Shown here piece after piece: positions 45,875-61,250 of a stretch of DNA of 64,000 nucleotides. This stretch comes from Urechis unicinctus (lineage: Eukaryota > Annelida > Polychaeta > Xenopneusta > Urechidae), in assembly GCA_034190875.2 (NCBI GenBank), contig CM067349.1:5031979-5095978 (forward strand). The letters are read 5' to 3'. Positions within the stretch are counted from its first letter, which is position 1. Every line of letters starts with the position of its first letter. A program made the position numbers and the translations under genes. A model generated the notes under the pieces. The model did not search any database. It was not told where the DNA came from and worked only from the letters and a program-made list of their open reading frames with translations.

Positions 45875-47390
45875 CAATATCAGTGTATACACCAGTTCAT
45901 AGGCAATTGGCAGCTTCATATTGACCTGAACGTAGCATACCAATTGTCGCTGTAACATTATGGTTCATTGTGGCATTTATTTGTGCAGACATTAATACAT
46001 TGACAACATTCATAACGTCAGGTACAGTATAATCGACATATGTACAATACATAAACCATAATTGGCATAATTTCGACGTAGCCATTGACATTCGTAGCAG
46101 GCTTGTTGCTTCTCAAAATATGCTGACCTCAGCGCCTAGTCAATTGATGGTATGAGATGCACTGAATGCGTATGTAGCTGCAATAGTGGGAAAATGAGCA
46201 AGTCATTTGCAAAATACTTTATGCTAGATGAAGGATATTGTTCAATCTGTTGATACCAATTGGACACATTCCTACCATTAGAGCACAGTTCCCGCCAACT
46301 CATAGGTATGTTATATAATGTACAGTGCGGATATGCACGGTCTTATATAATGCATTGCTGGTGCAAATTCTGGGAATAGAGGGACACGCGTATGTGGCTT
46401 TTGTTCCATGCTGAAGTAAGCGTGGGTGATTGACAACACGTGTGCTAATGTGTTCAAAGGACGCAAACGCCCTCTGGAACTCAATTTCTCAAAAGGGCTC
46501 AGCAGGTTTTTATGTTTCAATAGTAGATCTATGTTTCACATCTTTCATAACAAAAATGCAACGAGCGCTAGAAAGTACCTGTAGGTCATGGAGTGTGCCA
46601 ATTTTTATGATTAGAACTCCGCCAACTCTGGGCAATGTATAATGCATCCAGAACAACATTATTCTTCTCTAATGATCCTATTTGGTAATTAATGAATCGT
46701 TGTACGAAACGTTCTCCTCCTTAGCGTTATTATTTTCGTTAAAAAATAACTGACTTAATTTGCCAACCATGTAAATGTAATTTATAGCGGAAAGATACGG
46801 GTTAGTTGTTGCCAAGTTTAAATCGTCTGGCCGAAAAGTTTGAATTAGACATACAAGTGCTTCCCATTTCAAATAACAATAACGCATTATTAGCTTATAA
46901 GAATTTCTCATCAAGTGTACATGCGCCAAAAACACAATATGCATTATCTGTTTAATTTCCACATATTTTCGGCGCTGGTAAAGTCCTGTTTGTTTCTAAA
47001 AACCTAACCTTGCCGATGCTCTAAATGAACCCTCAGTGCAAATAATCTTACGAGTAATTATCATATGATTATACTTCGCATGATAAGATACGTTTTTCGA
47101 GTCTATTTCAGCAATTACGATCATGCCGTGTAGAGTTTCAATCATGATGATGTTAGCGTTCGTTTTATATGGTCGCCATCACAAAAGTTCGCAGCGTGTT
47201 GGATGTGAATCGGAAACCTTTCTCGGGGTATGGACGAGACTCTGAGAACCAACGATATTGAAGCTCACTCCTCCTGTGCTGCTAGATCAAAAAGCGGGTT
47301 TAGATTCAGCATTCGCAGCACTTCGTCGCTTTGTGAAAACGCCTTTTTACAAACTAGGAACTAAATGTGTGTGAATACTCTTGCTAAAGT
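45875..47390 (+). repeat. Diverged repeat block F7, copy 2
   Basis: This is the counterpart of 14,756-16,300. It contains a 33-base insertion near 46,460-46,495 relative to copy 1 and a shorter middle. Frames at 46,311-46,520 (minus) and 46,430-46,642 (plus) differ from copy 1 by frame changes and mostly replacement substitutions. Confidence 0.9.
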
Positions 47391-47600
47391 AACTAAGACA
47401 AACATTCCGTAATTTACGAAATGTAAACTCTTGTTCTGCTAAACAGCTTGGATCATCTATCATATTGAAACACTCAATTGTGCTCGAGAAAAATAAAATC
47501 GAAATTAACTCCTGCAGACTCAACATATACATTCGACGAACGACTTTTTAAAGCATTGGTTTGGCAACTTCTCATATATAACCACAAATTCAGACAGATG
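47391..47600. other. Short spacer (replaces 2.5 kb of round one)
   Basis: Round one has 16,301-18,849 between F7 and F1. Here only about 200 bases separate them. Nothing is recognised. Confidence 0.45.
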
Positions 47601-48470
47601 TCACTTCATATACGATGATTTCGCGCCCTTGAAGAAACCGTTGTCGAATATGCAGTTTACTAACTGGTCGCCTTAGCATGTTTATAATTGCGAACTACCG
47701 AGCCAGCTTCCACTTACCAATAGCGACAAGGCGATCTTATGAACCCTTCATGAAGCAATGTGGGATCTGTAAGCAACTACTTATGTTTCGATGTTTGTCA
47801 TTAGCGTAGAAATGTGAATGCAGGGTCTTTAGAATCGTATATCATTAGATTATTCCTCCTACATTGCCACTGCGATAATATATTACACAAAAAGACTCAA
47901 TTCGTGTAGTTATTGGACAATAGTTATACTTTTTTAAGCCAGCAGTTTACTAGTAATCTAGAAGGAGATCAAATGAGCAATCGTCTGTTTATACAGTATG
48001 ACTAGAGGAATTCTTCTTCTTGTTATTTATATCTTGATCTTTTACTTATAAACTCTACTGCTTTAAATGAATAATACTACTTTAATCAGTCGCCAAATTG
48101 CAACCAACATAGCAGCTTTTTCGCTGTTACACTGTCGATTGTTTTTGCTCTTTAAACATCGTCAAATGAAAGATTCGGATTGAAACTGGACCTCTTTCAA
48201 TAGTCGAGTGCTATGAATAATACAACCATCGGAAATAGTGAATGCCCAAATATGATATTCCCGTTTTACACCCGTGCATTTGTTTTTTATCTAATATGTG
48301 ACAGCATCATTTAACGCATCAGTTAATGCTGGCCTGTCCATATGATGTGCTGTATTAATGAGCGAATCGATTTACAAGATTAACTTACAGTGGCAGGAAA
48401 TTGGGTGTACCCCTTGATTCAACCTTTTATGGTGCTAATGCTAATACAAACAGCATGCAATATTAATGTG
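47601..48470 (+). repeat. Diverged repeat block F1, copy d
   Basis: This is the counterpart of 19,105-20,260, with a deletion of the central part present there between about 19,690 and 19,915. It shares gagcaatcgtctgtttatac and gtgctaatgctaatacaaac-like sequence. Confidence 0.85.
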
Positions 48471-49600
48471 ATGCGATGGTATATAGTTTTTGTCAACGGT
48501 TTCGATACTGTGAAAAACTGAGCAAGCTTTAAATGAGCCAATGTTAACGATTCATCAGAGAATATTCAACGGCATTTGATTCACATACAACCTTCAAATA
48601 GTTCTAAATACGGAATCACACAAGGTATGACATGAACCAATGATGGAGTAATGAAAAGAGACAGGGATTGTCATAAGGCACAGCAGAACAATAGGATACT
48701 GAACAGCAAATCGATAACACTGACAGGATTTGTTGTAAGTAGTTACTTCTTCTTTCTTTGGTGCTCCAAAGTATTACATGCGAGGTATTGAATACGTTCA
48801 ATGCTGTTCTCGGGTATCTGATTGCAAGTATTAAGTCAACAAGGCATGCAAACACATGGTATGCCCTAGCAGCATTTACTGGTTTTCATAACCGTATTAA
48901 AAAAAGTTATGATAATTAACATATTCTGCAGCTGATTTACCGCGTCCATAACACTGGCAGATAAGCAACTCTAGGTGGAGGTCAACTCGTTTTGTCAAAG
49001 TAATTCTGGACCTAACTAGACAACCATCCTTGCGTTTGGTTTGAAGCGGGTTTATGTAACTAAGAGCTCAGTGAGTTGTGATTATTCGACATCAATCCCT
49101 ACTTGTAAGGTCGCTATGGCTATATGTGACAGGAGGGCGATTATGATATGGTGCGTTGCGTTGCACACGTTGTATGTCAGGTGTATCCCAGGATGATAAG
49201 AAGAAAACCTATTGCTCGAGAATGCTGATGATTGATGCATGGCAGAGTTATTTAGAATGTTTACAAATTGATGTACTGTATATGTTTACTATGGTGATAT
49301 AGGATACAAGATCGACAATGTGTAATTCTATTGCGGTACACAAATCACATTACAAGCACTGTATGTTGAATGTTATAACTCGCTGATTGGAAATATACAT
49401 ATTACATGAGGATGCAGGCTATTGATACATGACAGCAATATATAGATTGTTCATATAAAAACACGCAATGGATGTAGAGCGTATGAAAGCCTTCCCAAGG
49501 TGTTACTTCCAAACTGCAACATTCTTACATTTATAAAGATAGTTGTTATGTCCTTTGTCCTACAATAATATGTAGACTTATGTAATGTTTATATTTTGCA
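48471..49600 (+). repeat. Diverged repeat block F2, copy 1
   Basis: This is a weak but ordered match to 56,390-57,330. Shared patches are gatggagt.atga, tatgccctagcag, a gcaactct..gtg.aggtc patch, the gcgtttggtttgaagc-like patch and gcaatatata. The match is heavily diverged and is the least certain of the blocks. Confidence 0.6.
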
Positions 49601-49720
49601 CTGCAAAGCGCATGAATAGGATGGAGTATTGCAGACAGTGCATTAGGGATTGTTAACCAGTTAAACCATCATTTAAATCTAACCCCCAAATGGCGGTAAT
49701 GATTGGATCATGTCGTTATA
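49601..49720. other. Spacer containing an 11-bp inverted repeat nearby
   Basis: This is AT-rich spacer before F3. Just beyond it, 49,724-49,734 (aattacgacat) and 49,763-49,773 are exact reverse complements 28 bases apart. Confidence 0.5.
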
Positions 49721-52700
49721 CCAAATTACGACATCATGTAGTTGTACCAAATTTACACCATAATGTCGTAATTCAGTTAAAACCTTTCCAATGTTGTAGT
49801 CCGCAGATGACTTTACTCCTAGCATTTATAACAATGTTTGAGGCTGGGATATGTGCATTGGTAAGTATCGTTCAAATGAGTTATATCAAATACTTTTCTT
49901 TACTTACTAATCGTTGTTAGTTACAGTTATATACCGATGTGAACAACACCTATCGATGCGTCAACAGTCGCATTCGAGTAATACCTGATCCATGAGTGTT
50001 GCCTTTACGTATGATGCAACTGGAATGACATTATGTGTCAATGTATAATAAAAAGAGTGACAGCATGCAGACAAGTACTTGAGGATCTTAAATGACTGTG
50101 CCGTTTGCGTAACCATTAATCATTATGATTCGCACGCAACAGGCGGACTGGCAACCTTTCTGACACTCGTTTGTTTAAGGATATTTGTTCAGGTGGCGGT
50201 GAGGATGTTCTGTTGTCTTGATGCTGTCTTAGCTCTAAGAGGGAACTTATAGCTCTTAAAGCATAACTTTATCCTAACTAGCTATCGGTTTATGTGAAGC
50301 GGCTGGAAAGGATGCGAAAGGAAGCGAGGCTCTGAGGCACACAGTTGGTACACACAACGCCACCGAGTAACGCCACGGAAAAGCTAGTCGTCTGTGATTG
50401 ATGAAATGAAAACGGCATGTAAATGGGCCTGCTGAACCAACAGGGGAAATGCGTTGGGAGAAACATAATACAGCAGCGCCGGCAAAATACGCGGGCAGGC
50501 ATTACAAGGAGTGCCTTAGATCTTACAGCACATGTTTGATCATATTCAAGCGATTTGTGCTACTTTAATTGTTTGTCATCAAACTAAGGGATAGCAAAAT
50601 CAGCAGGTACAATACAAAATGTCATGACACATTTCAAAGACTTATTACTACAGATATATCAACACAACGGCACATATCTGGGGCAGCGTAAAAGGACCTG
50701 CCAATCTATATCATTATTAACCGACACAAAATAACCTGAAGTAGCAACATGTTGCTGCAACCAAGGCTCTGTCCCGGAACGTAACGAAATACCATGTGAT
50801 GTGTAATTCAGTCTCAGCGAAGATGAGGAATACATCATAAATAGAAACGGTCCCATCGGCGACAAAACTGAACACCGAGAGCCGAGCGTCCAGAAATCAT
50901 GCTTTCTCCGCTGAATCTGACCTAGTTGACACTGAGCTGCATGTGTACGGACATGACAGTAAGGTGGACACCTACAGTTGAGACTATCCATTACACTAGT
51001 TGACGTGGACTTATCTATGGTTTTATTCGCAGTTTTGTCATCTGTTGAGCACACGTCATTCAAATACCCATATAATTAGTAACGAGTTACTACCACTAGC
51101 AAGTAGAGCAAAATACACATGGCTTCATGTTACGATGAACATACTTGACTAAAGTGCTTTGAATAAAACATTAAAGCGCTGTATATAGATTAGTGAACAC
51201 CATGACTGTCAGCCAGATGCGTTTAAGCACTTCAGGTATAATAACTGCTACTCAAGTTCGTCAGTCGATTTGCTTTCCTGCTAAAACAATCCTGTTATGG
51301 ATCCTATTTTATAATGAAAATATTGATGACATTTTGATTGAAGCATTACATCTCGAACACAATGCACTGCAACACAAAATCAAAAGGTTTCGTACTGCTG
51401 CACGAAAAGCGACACCAGAAGATATGATAAACAGGTGGTTTTGCACGCCTTCCAATTAGTTCAGTCATCTATGAGCATTACACATTTGCATTGCTATGAT
51501 TACTTGTTAACGTAGCTATAGACTTTAACCAATATCATTTTGTAGTTGCTTGCTTGTTCAACAGATGGAATATGAGCAAAATGGACAGGCATGTTATTAC
51601 TTGACCTGCTTCAATGAAACACATTACATCGAGTGTATATTCTACGAAGCAACAGGCAATATGCAACCTAATAGGATCTAAGGGGGAAACTTGCGTGGCA
51701 GTCTATAGATTCATCCATAGACATTACACGTAGATGAATAATTGATAAATCGTTCAGTAGGATCGATCAATCTGTTAAGCTTTCTAACCTCTTATTAATC
51801 CAGAAAGCCGTGCATCCTGTCTGCCGGTTAACAAAATACGTATTATATATTAGCACACAAACGACTTCAATGACGAGCACAGATACAGAGCTGTCGATGA
51901 TTAATGCGAGCAAACTTTTGTGAACGCAAGGAGATTGCTCTTCTTCATCTTCTGAACTGATATATAATAGATCGTTAATATTCACGACCTTATTCTCAAA
52001 TATGGCTGGAAGTGTTGTTACCATGCTTATATTGCCTTGCAACGGGCATTTGAGAGATGGTATTGAGCACGAAAACACCGAGATGATAATGGACATATCG
52101 ATAACAGCAAGAGAAATATGCAGCCTGTAGATATGACGATACATCTGCGGGTAAAGCAATAGTCTAAGCGGATAATTCGCATGTAACTTATTATCAATGC
52201 GCTGCTATATAATACATGATTAATAACACATAGCAAATGTACAGAGTACACATTGCCAACAGACGCGCGAGGCTACTTTGCCTTCTCGTAACATGATTTT
52301 CGTTGTAAACGAACCTTAGTCATTTACAGAGATTGAGTGAATATTTAAAGTCCTCAGCAACAAAAAAAATCGTATGAGATAAATTGCCAACAAATTGTAT
52401 AACCATTGCGAGGAAAAAATCCTTTGGTTGGCTGTACTATATTCTTTTCAGAGTTATAGTAAGGCTTAATAATTAGGTTTCACAATCATGATAAAACGTT
52501 GCAATCGCAGTTACGATACTATTACTGTTTAGAGTCTGCTCTTAAATGTTATCCAAAGCCACTTTATTCACTGGACCTTCTCAATGACATGGTTAACTTC
52601 ACATGGGCGGGAAATCGGAGCAACATATATCTGTGTAAGAGCTTTGACATGCAACCTGCAGTTTACGGCGGTGAGTGCTTTAGATTCGAGTGCAGGGGAT

Positions 52701-52830
52701 TCAAACGAGCAAGCAATTCATCCGACGTATCTTGCATTAGTATCAGCCCTAGTCAGAACTTGTTGCTTTTGCTACCAATGAGCTGTATGCATTGTCTCAA
52801 TTTATTGCATTGTCAACTCTAATACAGAAC
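49721..52830 (+). repeat. Diverged repeat block F3, copy 2
   Basis: This is the counterpart of 20,701-23,640. The minus frames at 50,659-51,063 (134 codons) and 51,767-52,159 (130 codons) are the longest here. The first is shifted and hits an in-frame stop in copy 1, and about a third of it lies in sequence copy 1 lacks. The second is divided by stops and a one-base indel in copy 1. I therefore do not call genes. Confidence 0.9.
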
Positions 52831-54569
<1,739 letters not shown>

Positions 54570-56389
54570 GTGCATTCTAAACCTCCTTATTCGGAGAATT
54601 ACCTTTCCAGGCATAACGCAATTTTAAGCATAATCTGATGACCGACGGTGCTTATTACCCATGTGCCACAAACATGCATTTTCAACAAAATATGGTGCGG
54701 TTTCACATCATGGGATATGCAGCATTACTGATGCCAACCGATTTATGTACTTATGTTTATAATGATTTAAGCTGTCGATGCACTCAAATGCTATCGATAC
54801 ATTATGCATTCGGGTTCCGAGCCCAACAATATTTTAACGGATATCATTGCATGATAAATCATAATGGAAACTAGACATGATTAGAGATATTTGCTTTGTT
54901 CATGCAATTGTGATAATGATAATAACCTTTGTGACGCTGTGATTACTGCTCCGAAAATATATCTTGAATCTGAAGAACGAGTCCACAGTAAAAACATTAA
55001 TGTACATATTCTGAATGAAGATTTGCCCGGAATATAATTACTCATTCCCTCAACGATACGAACTTCATTGTAGACACCTAAATCTAATACAGAAAAGGCA
55101 CGGTACTAACGGCGGACTACACCAGAACAAGATATGCGTTTGGAGTGTGACACGATGACACAAATTGACAGCGCACGTCGCGGGTTGTCTTGGTTGAACG
55201 CATGCTTTCAGATGATCCGCTGCTTTGAACAAGCCTGAGATGCCGATCTCATAGTTCAAAGTCGTTATTGCATTCACATGGGAGGGTGGTACTGTTGTGC
55301 ACGGCAAAACGATGCCCCAGAACGGAAATGTAACTCTGTTAAATCTTCAACCAAAATCCAGAAATGGTGAAAGTGCATGGAAAGGTTAAACGTCATCGTT
55401 TATTGTAAATTAAGTCCCATGCCGCATATCGCTGCACCACTGATGACGCGCCTCTCCTGCGCCCACATTGACAATGGCGTCGAGTTAGGCGATTTAACAA
55501 CTATTCAGCCAGGCGTCATGTCAGAGATTGCGACCCGACCGATTCGTTTTTTACCCGCCAGGCTGTGTCAAATAGCAAAAGCAGAGGAATCGAATTCATT
55601 CATGTTATTGTATATATATCCCTGCCTGCGTACTTGATGTGCATAGTGCTGTTTTAATCAGTCCCAATATTGAAACCACCATAGCAACGTTTCTTCGCGG
55701 CGACCTCGTCAGTTTTCGCTCTTTGAACATCTTAAATGGCAATTCCAGGTAACAGCAAGGCCCAATTCACAAATTGAGTGTGAATAATACCTAAAGCTCA
55801 AGACGGACGACATAAACGGGGAAGCAATTCTTAGACAGAATAATTGCTTGTCATAGCAAAGCACCAATGTAATCATCTTCATGTGAAATGAACCCATCCA
55901 CTGCCGTACAGAAGTACATGGGCATCTTTAAGTAAGGCACTGTGTAATACGCAATCAATTATGTCAAAAGAAGGGCTTCTTTAAAGCAAATTCAGTCGCA
56001 AACATGAACGCATTGTCTATCCTTTCCAACAAGTAGACCGAATTCGTAATCACTTTAACTCAACAAAAGACCGGAGATTAACTGCAATGACTAATACCAC
56101 TAGTGCGCACAGTCAAAACAAGCTCTGTCATAACGCGATCTCCCCATTTGCACCCCTCGATTTGCTAATTGATTCATAAGCTATGTCTGTGGTATATGAA
56201 GTAGCCCAGAGGCTTTTGAGAGTCAGACTGCTTGTTATGAATACAGTAGGAAAACTTGTCTGTCACTATGATGCGCTGTATAAACAAACAAATCGATTCG
56301 TAAGACACACTTGCAATGGCAGGAAGTGCGGCTTTCCCCTTAATTGCATATTTTCTGGTGTTCTAACTATGACAAAAAGCAAGCAATAA
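54570..56389 (+). repeat. Diverged repeat block F1, copy e
   Basis: This is the counterpart of 23,805-25,500, including ccaggcataacgca, tgatgaccgacggtgcttat-like sequence and gaagtagcccagaggctttt. It lacks the fold-back and the AT insertion of the 24-kb copy, so it shows the pre-rearrangement sequence. Confidence 0.9.
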
Positions 56390-57330
56390 TGATGCACCTT
56401 GGCTGTATGTATTTATTTGTTGACCGTTTCGGCACGGTGAACATAAAGCAAGATGTAAACAAGCCAATTTTACCTACTGATAATGGCACAAGCAATTATA
56501 CCTACGGATAATGGCACAAGCAATTATACCTACTTATAATGGCACAAGCAATTATACCTACTTATAATGTCACAATGTGTGGTATTTGATTAACATGACT
56601 GAATCCAATCAACAAGTATCAAAAAGAACCGCATGGCTACTCGAGCTATGAAAGGAGCAAAAGATGGAGTCATGACCAAAGACAAGCAATCAAAACAAGC
56701 CAAGAAGAGCAACTTGAAACCGACCAACAAACAGGACAAATAATAGCACTGCCATAAATAAATCAAGCTTTGCTAGTAATTACGTCTCATTCAGCCTTAT
56801 CGTTCTGTGTTGCACTGCATTATTACATGTTAATAATTTGAATAAACCATTTATATTATTGGGAGCCTCCTAGGCGAGCTTTCCCGTTAACGCGCAGTTA
56901 CATGGGATATGCCCTAGCAGGCTCTTGTTAGTTGTCACAATGTCATTTGATAATGTTGTGATAATTATGATCATGTTTGCAACCAACTTTCGCATGAGTA
57001 TTTACCTTGTAGGTAAACACTCGTTAATTCGCAACTCTCGGTGAAGGTCCACGTCCGTATGGTTGCATGAATCACATCTAGACTCATTATTAATAGTCTT
57101 TCTTACGTTTGGTTGGAAGCTGATTTTCGTAATTCGTAAATCAGTTTGCTATTATTATAGCACCCCTCATTTTATGTTAAGTATGGTTATATACGACACG
57201 AGGACAATAATAAGGTTAAAATGCATGGCTTTTAGCAAGTCACACGGCAAACATTGTTCGTTAATTGTATCACTCGCTGATGATTCCGCAAATTGACCGC
57301 AATATATAAAACACTGGTAACGAGCTCAAA
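56390..57330 (+). repeat. Diverged repeat block F2, copy 2
   Basis: This is an ordered weak match to 48,471-49,600. It contains the four-copy 28-base tandem repeat, which is not in the other copy. The frame at 57,063-57,296 is unrecognised. Confidence 0.6.
56465..56576 (+). repeat. 28-bp tandem repeat, four copies
   Basis: The units start at 56,465, 56,493, 56,521 and 56,549. Each reads caattatacctacttataa plus tggcacaag with one to three changes in the outer units. The array is exactly four units long. Confidence 0.97.
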
Positions 57331-57929
57331 GCGGTAACAATGTTGCATGGGATGACGAACTAGGTTGATAAAAGGTACTCTTTGTGTCCCTTGGCAGGAC
57401 ATTAGCACGGCACTGTTTTACAGCATATGTCATGTTCAGCTTGCCATGGTGAAGTATATGGATAGGGCATCAGCGATATGGGGCGTATTGCTTTACATGC
57501 AATCGTTAACGTACCCTACTGTGCAAGAGAATGATACAATTTACCGCTGCTCTTTATAGAACGGCGTTCCAATTCGCCTGGTAACGGATACGGCTGCCTC
57601 TTGAAATTTGCCTCATTTCATCCTTGTGGTATTATCCCTATTGTTATTAGGTGTATAAATGAAGTATGTCTACAAACCTGCGGTAATTGTTGATAGGTAA
57701 ACGATATTAATTCAACTCGTCATGCCTAGGAATGATTTATTATACATTTTGAAATGCGATTGTGTTTGTTAAGCGATTCCATTCATACACAAACGCTTAC
57801 ATTCATGCTCTGTAATTACTAACTCGGTTATATAACTTTCTGTTTTGATACCTTGATATTATGTGGCCTCAAGGCTGTTGTATATATATCTGACACAACC
57901 CATAAGGCAGTGTTGATATAAATTCATTT
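57331..57929. other. Spacer with no recognised feature
   Basis: A 64-codon frame at 57,365-57,559 is unrecognised. No second copy was found. Confidence 0.4.
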
Positions 57930-58150
57930 CGTGCGGACGAATCTGCAGTTATGTACTATAACTGAATATATAAATAAACTAATTGTTGGCAGCTACATGA
58001 TTAAGGAGTGAAGTGTGGGCGCTATTTAATCAACGTTTACGCTGACCTATCATTACCTTAGTTAAGGAATCAGTATATGATATGCTTACCCTCACGCCAT
58101 AGGTGTCTTAATAGAAGAAGGTTGGTATCTACATTTCCGTATTTCCCTTG
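57930..58150 (+). repeat. Repeat block F9, copy 2
   Basis: This is the counterpart of 25,501-25,790, with small indels. It marks the end of round two. Confidence 0.85.
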
Positions 58151-58949
58151 TGCCTACTTACGCGCTAAAACATGCCACAGGCAACGCCCGGTCACACAGT
58201 CAGATATTACCACCAACGATAAACCAAGTAAATTCTTAACTGAAAATTGAACAATAGTGATCCGTGAGCAGGTCCATTTAGAATATTTTAATGATTATTC
58301 TCAACATTTCACATCTAGCGGCCAGCGTTTCTTACAACCGGTTCACCGATTTGTAATATATAGCAATATCCAAGTCAAAGCAACATGCCCGATTCATACT
58401 GTAAACGGATTCCATACCATAATTTAATGGGTCGTGTTCATTTGCTCGTTGGATAATGTTTAGCTTTTGCACGTACACAAAGCAAGGATATCGGCTCAAC
58501 AATGAACGTCAAATATATACAATTGAAACAACCTATTTGTGTGGTATATAAGAATATAGATTACAAAATAACGAGGTCTGTTGGCGTCCTTTATTATAAA
58601 GCAGCCAGAGTCTTATTTTCCGCGAGCATATGATCCAGCAGAGCATGGCTAGGATACAATATGAAAATCCGGCACTACCCATTACAATATGCAGACCATG
58701 CCAAGTCTAGGTCGGTTGCAAAAAAAGCGTACATAAGATATCGCTCGCAGATTTTGCATCGTGCCGAGTAAGTTAGCAAACTAAGCAAATACCTTAAGGT
58801 TTGAAATGACGACGAATTAACACAACTAAATTGCATCAAAAAGCGACATTACAGCATTATATATAGGCCCGCTAACGATATGGTATTTCAGCCAAATTGG
58901 CAGGCAAATCATCTTACGTATCTTTCTTATGCTTTAAATAATCCAGTTA
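58151..58949. other. Spacer with no recognised feature
   Basis: This is single-copy sequence between F9 and F10. I see no gene, microsatellite or strong hairpin. Confidence 0.4.
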
Positions 58950-59101
58950 GTCTCTATTTACCTCATATGCTGCAATACAGAAAATTTATTATTTTGTGGG
59001 AACCGCATGGTAGATCTAAAGCTCCAGCTAATAGTAGGTCTTTCATCAGCATAGCAATTTTGTAAACTGCGTAATTATATAATCTTGTGAGGCATTACAT
59101 G

Positions 59102-59145
59102 TTTACAGTAAACCGGGAGTTGCGGATGCTCCCCATTACTGTAAA
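59102..59145. repeat. Two-step hairpin (10 bp + 5 bp stems)
   Basis: The outer arms are tttacagtaa and ttactgtaaa (59,102-59,111 and 59,136-59,145). The inner arms are gggag and ctccc (59,115-59,119 and 59,129-59,133), with small bulges and a 9-base loop. It is absent from the partner block near 53,150, where homology starts immediately after it. Confidence 0.85.
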
Positions 59146-60349
59146 ATAAACGATAAGTGGTTTGTTTGTCAGTTACTGTGAATAGATGACAGGAAGCAGA
59201 CTACTTTACTCTTTAATAGGCAATGAATTACATATTGAGGGCAATGTTGTAGTGCTCAAAAAATTACCCTGTTTTGCAAGATAAATCAATGTTTCTCTCC
59301 TACCAAATTGTGATAAATTTTCAACAGCATTTTGAATAACAGCTGGAACGGTGTTATTTCTCCGCAATGTTGGGCCATGGATACGGATTAACCGAGCGGG
59401 CGTCATGTCAGGTACGCTATGAGTGAAAAGCAAAACATAACAAAATCCCATTGATTGAGGTGGGTCTTCGGTATTATTAACTCGCATGAATAACGCTGCT
59501 ATAATTGATTACATCGAAGGCAAAGGCAATCGTATATTTAGGGATAATGGACAATACATGCTGCCTCCGAAAGCATACAAACACATGATCAAAATTTGAA
59601 TTAAAATGTCATCCTTCGTTGATGAATTACACGAACTTTAAATTTGACCGGCATTCTTGGACAAACACTGTGCATTGAAGCATTCATTCATTGATTAATT
59701 TGTATGTTCATCTATTTTTTCATTGGTCATTTGCTTGTTGGTTATTTTTTTGATAACGAGTGCTGTAGAAAAAGTTCGATAGCAGTACCACTGATGTTTA
59801 ATTACATACATGCATGTAAGTTAATCAGCGATGACAATTAATAATGCGGCCATTTTAATCTATCATTTGCTAACGGGGCAAGACGCTTTGTATAGGCTAA
59901 GACTGACTTACTGACTGACTCAATGTTTATATTTCATGCATCAGCACTTGTCATGATCGAATTAAGCCGTCACCACATACTGCAGACATACAGCTACCGA
60001 TGATGTATATAATAAACGGGAAAAGCGTGCAGGGTCAAGAAAAGGCACTCATGCTTTATCACGCATTTTCTAACACACCCGTTACGTGCGGGTTTCCATG
60101 TAAAAATAGGCAAATCAGACTGAACCTTCAAATGTGAGTGACTAGGTTTCTAACTTTAATGTATCAGGTGATTTACTATAGGGAATTACGTCTAGGATTG
60201 AATACGATGTGCAACAAGTCTTTGTATCTCATAAGCAGGGATATACTGCATGTCTTCTATTTTGGATATCATGATTTCTAAAATACATCTCATAACAAAC
60301 AAAGATTATCCACATTGTGCGCAAGTTATGGTATGTGACCAATTAGGCA

Positions 60350-60359
60350 GGGGGGGGGG
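60350..60359. repeat. Homopolymer G run (10)
   Basis: Ten consecutive G residues, unusual in this AT-rich sequence and prone to sequencing or assembly length error. Confidence 0.95.
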
Positions 60360-60419
60360 TGGTAATTAGCTGCAAGCATGAGTTAACCAGTGCAAAAGAG
60401 TCGAAAGGTAGCTTATATT

Positions 60420-60421
60420 TT

Positions 60422-60452
<31 letters not shown>

Positions 60453-60503
60453 GCGCCTCATATATATATATATATGCCGTATATATATCTTAGCTATATA
60501 TAT

Positions 60504-60543
<40 letters not shown>
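60420..60543. repeat. Interrupted (AT)n microsatellite
   Basis: AT tracts are broken by a ttgcgcctca patch and by TGCCG and CTTAGC interruptions. The same ttgcgcctca, tatgccgt and ...cttagc words recur in order without AT filler at 60,567-60,613, so a neighbouring sequence has been copied into the repeat tract. Confidence 0.95.
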
Positions 60544-60882
60544 TTGTGTGTGTAGTTAGGCATGTATTGCGCCTCATAAAACGTCGAGGTATGCCGTGCG
60601 TCGAGATACTTAGCTTCATGGCTGATGGACATAAACTTGAACATCGGGCACACTTCTCATCACATTTGTTGCAGTAGTAGGACGATAACAGCACCCAAAC
60701 CGCGGAAATGCTAATTGTGCCGCCGTGCTTTGTAATAGTTATTGCTTGCCCTCAATACAAACTGTCAACCACAGACAATAATTACCACTGTCGCTAAACG
60801 GATAACCAACAAAACGCCGATAATACTGTCGGCATGCTGCGGATGTTGTCAACTTTCGTTTCTCAATTGGGTTATTGATGCA

Positions 60883-61250
<368 letters not shown>

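Larger units (their letters stand above)
58950..60882 (+). repeat. Diverged repeat block F10, copy 2
   Basis: This is the counterpart of 52,831-54,240. It contains a hairpin at 59,102-59,145, a 10-base G run at 60,350-60,359 and an interrupted AT tract at 60,420-60,543. The section 59,500-60,340 has no partner in copy 1. Confidence 0.75.

Noticed and set aside
50659-51063. 134-codon minus-strand frame
   Set aside because: Its round-one counterpart (about 21,660-21,850) has a frame change and an in-frame stop, and part of the frame lies in sequence found only in round two.
51767-52159. 130-codon minus-strand frame
   Set aside because: The round-one counterpart (22,700-23,000) carries two adjacent stops, a one-base indel and a further stop. 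Shared residues are explained by common descent.
56465-56576. CRISPR-like array
   Set aside because: The units are contiguous 28-base tandem copies without unique spacers, in sequence that looks eukaryotic.
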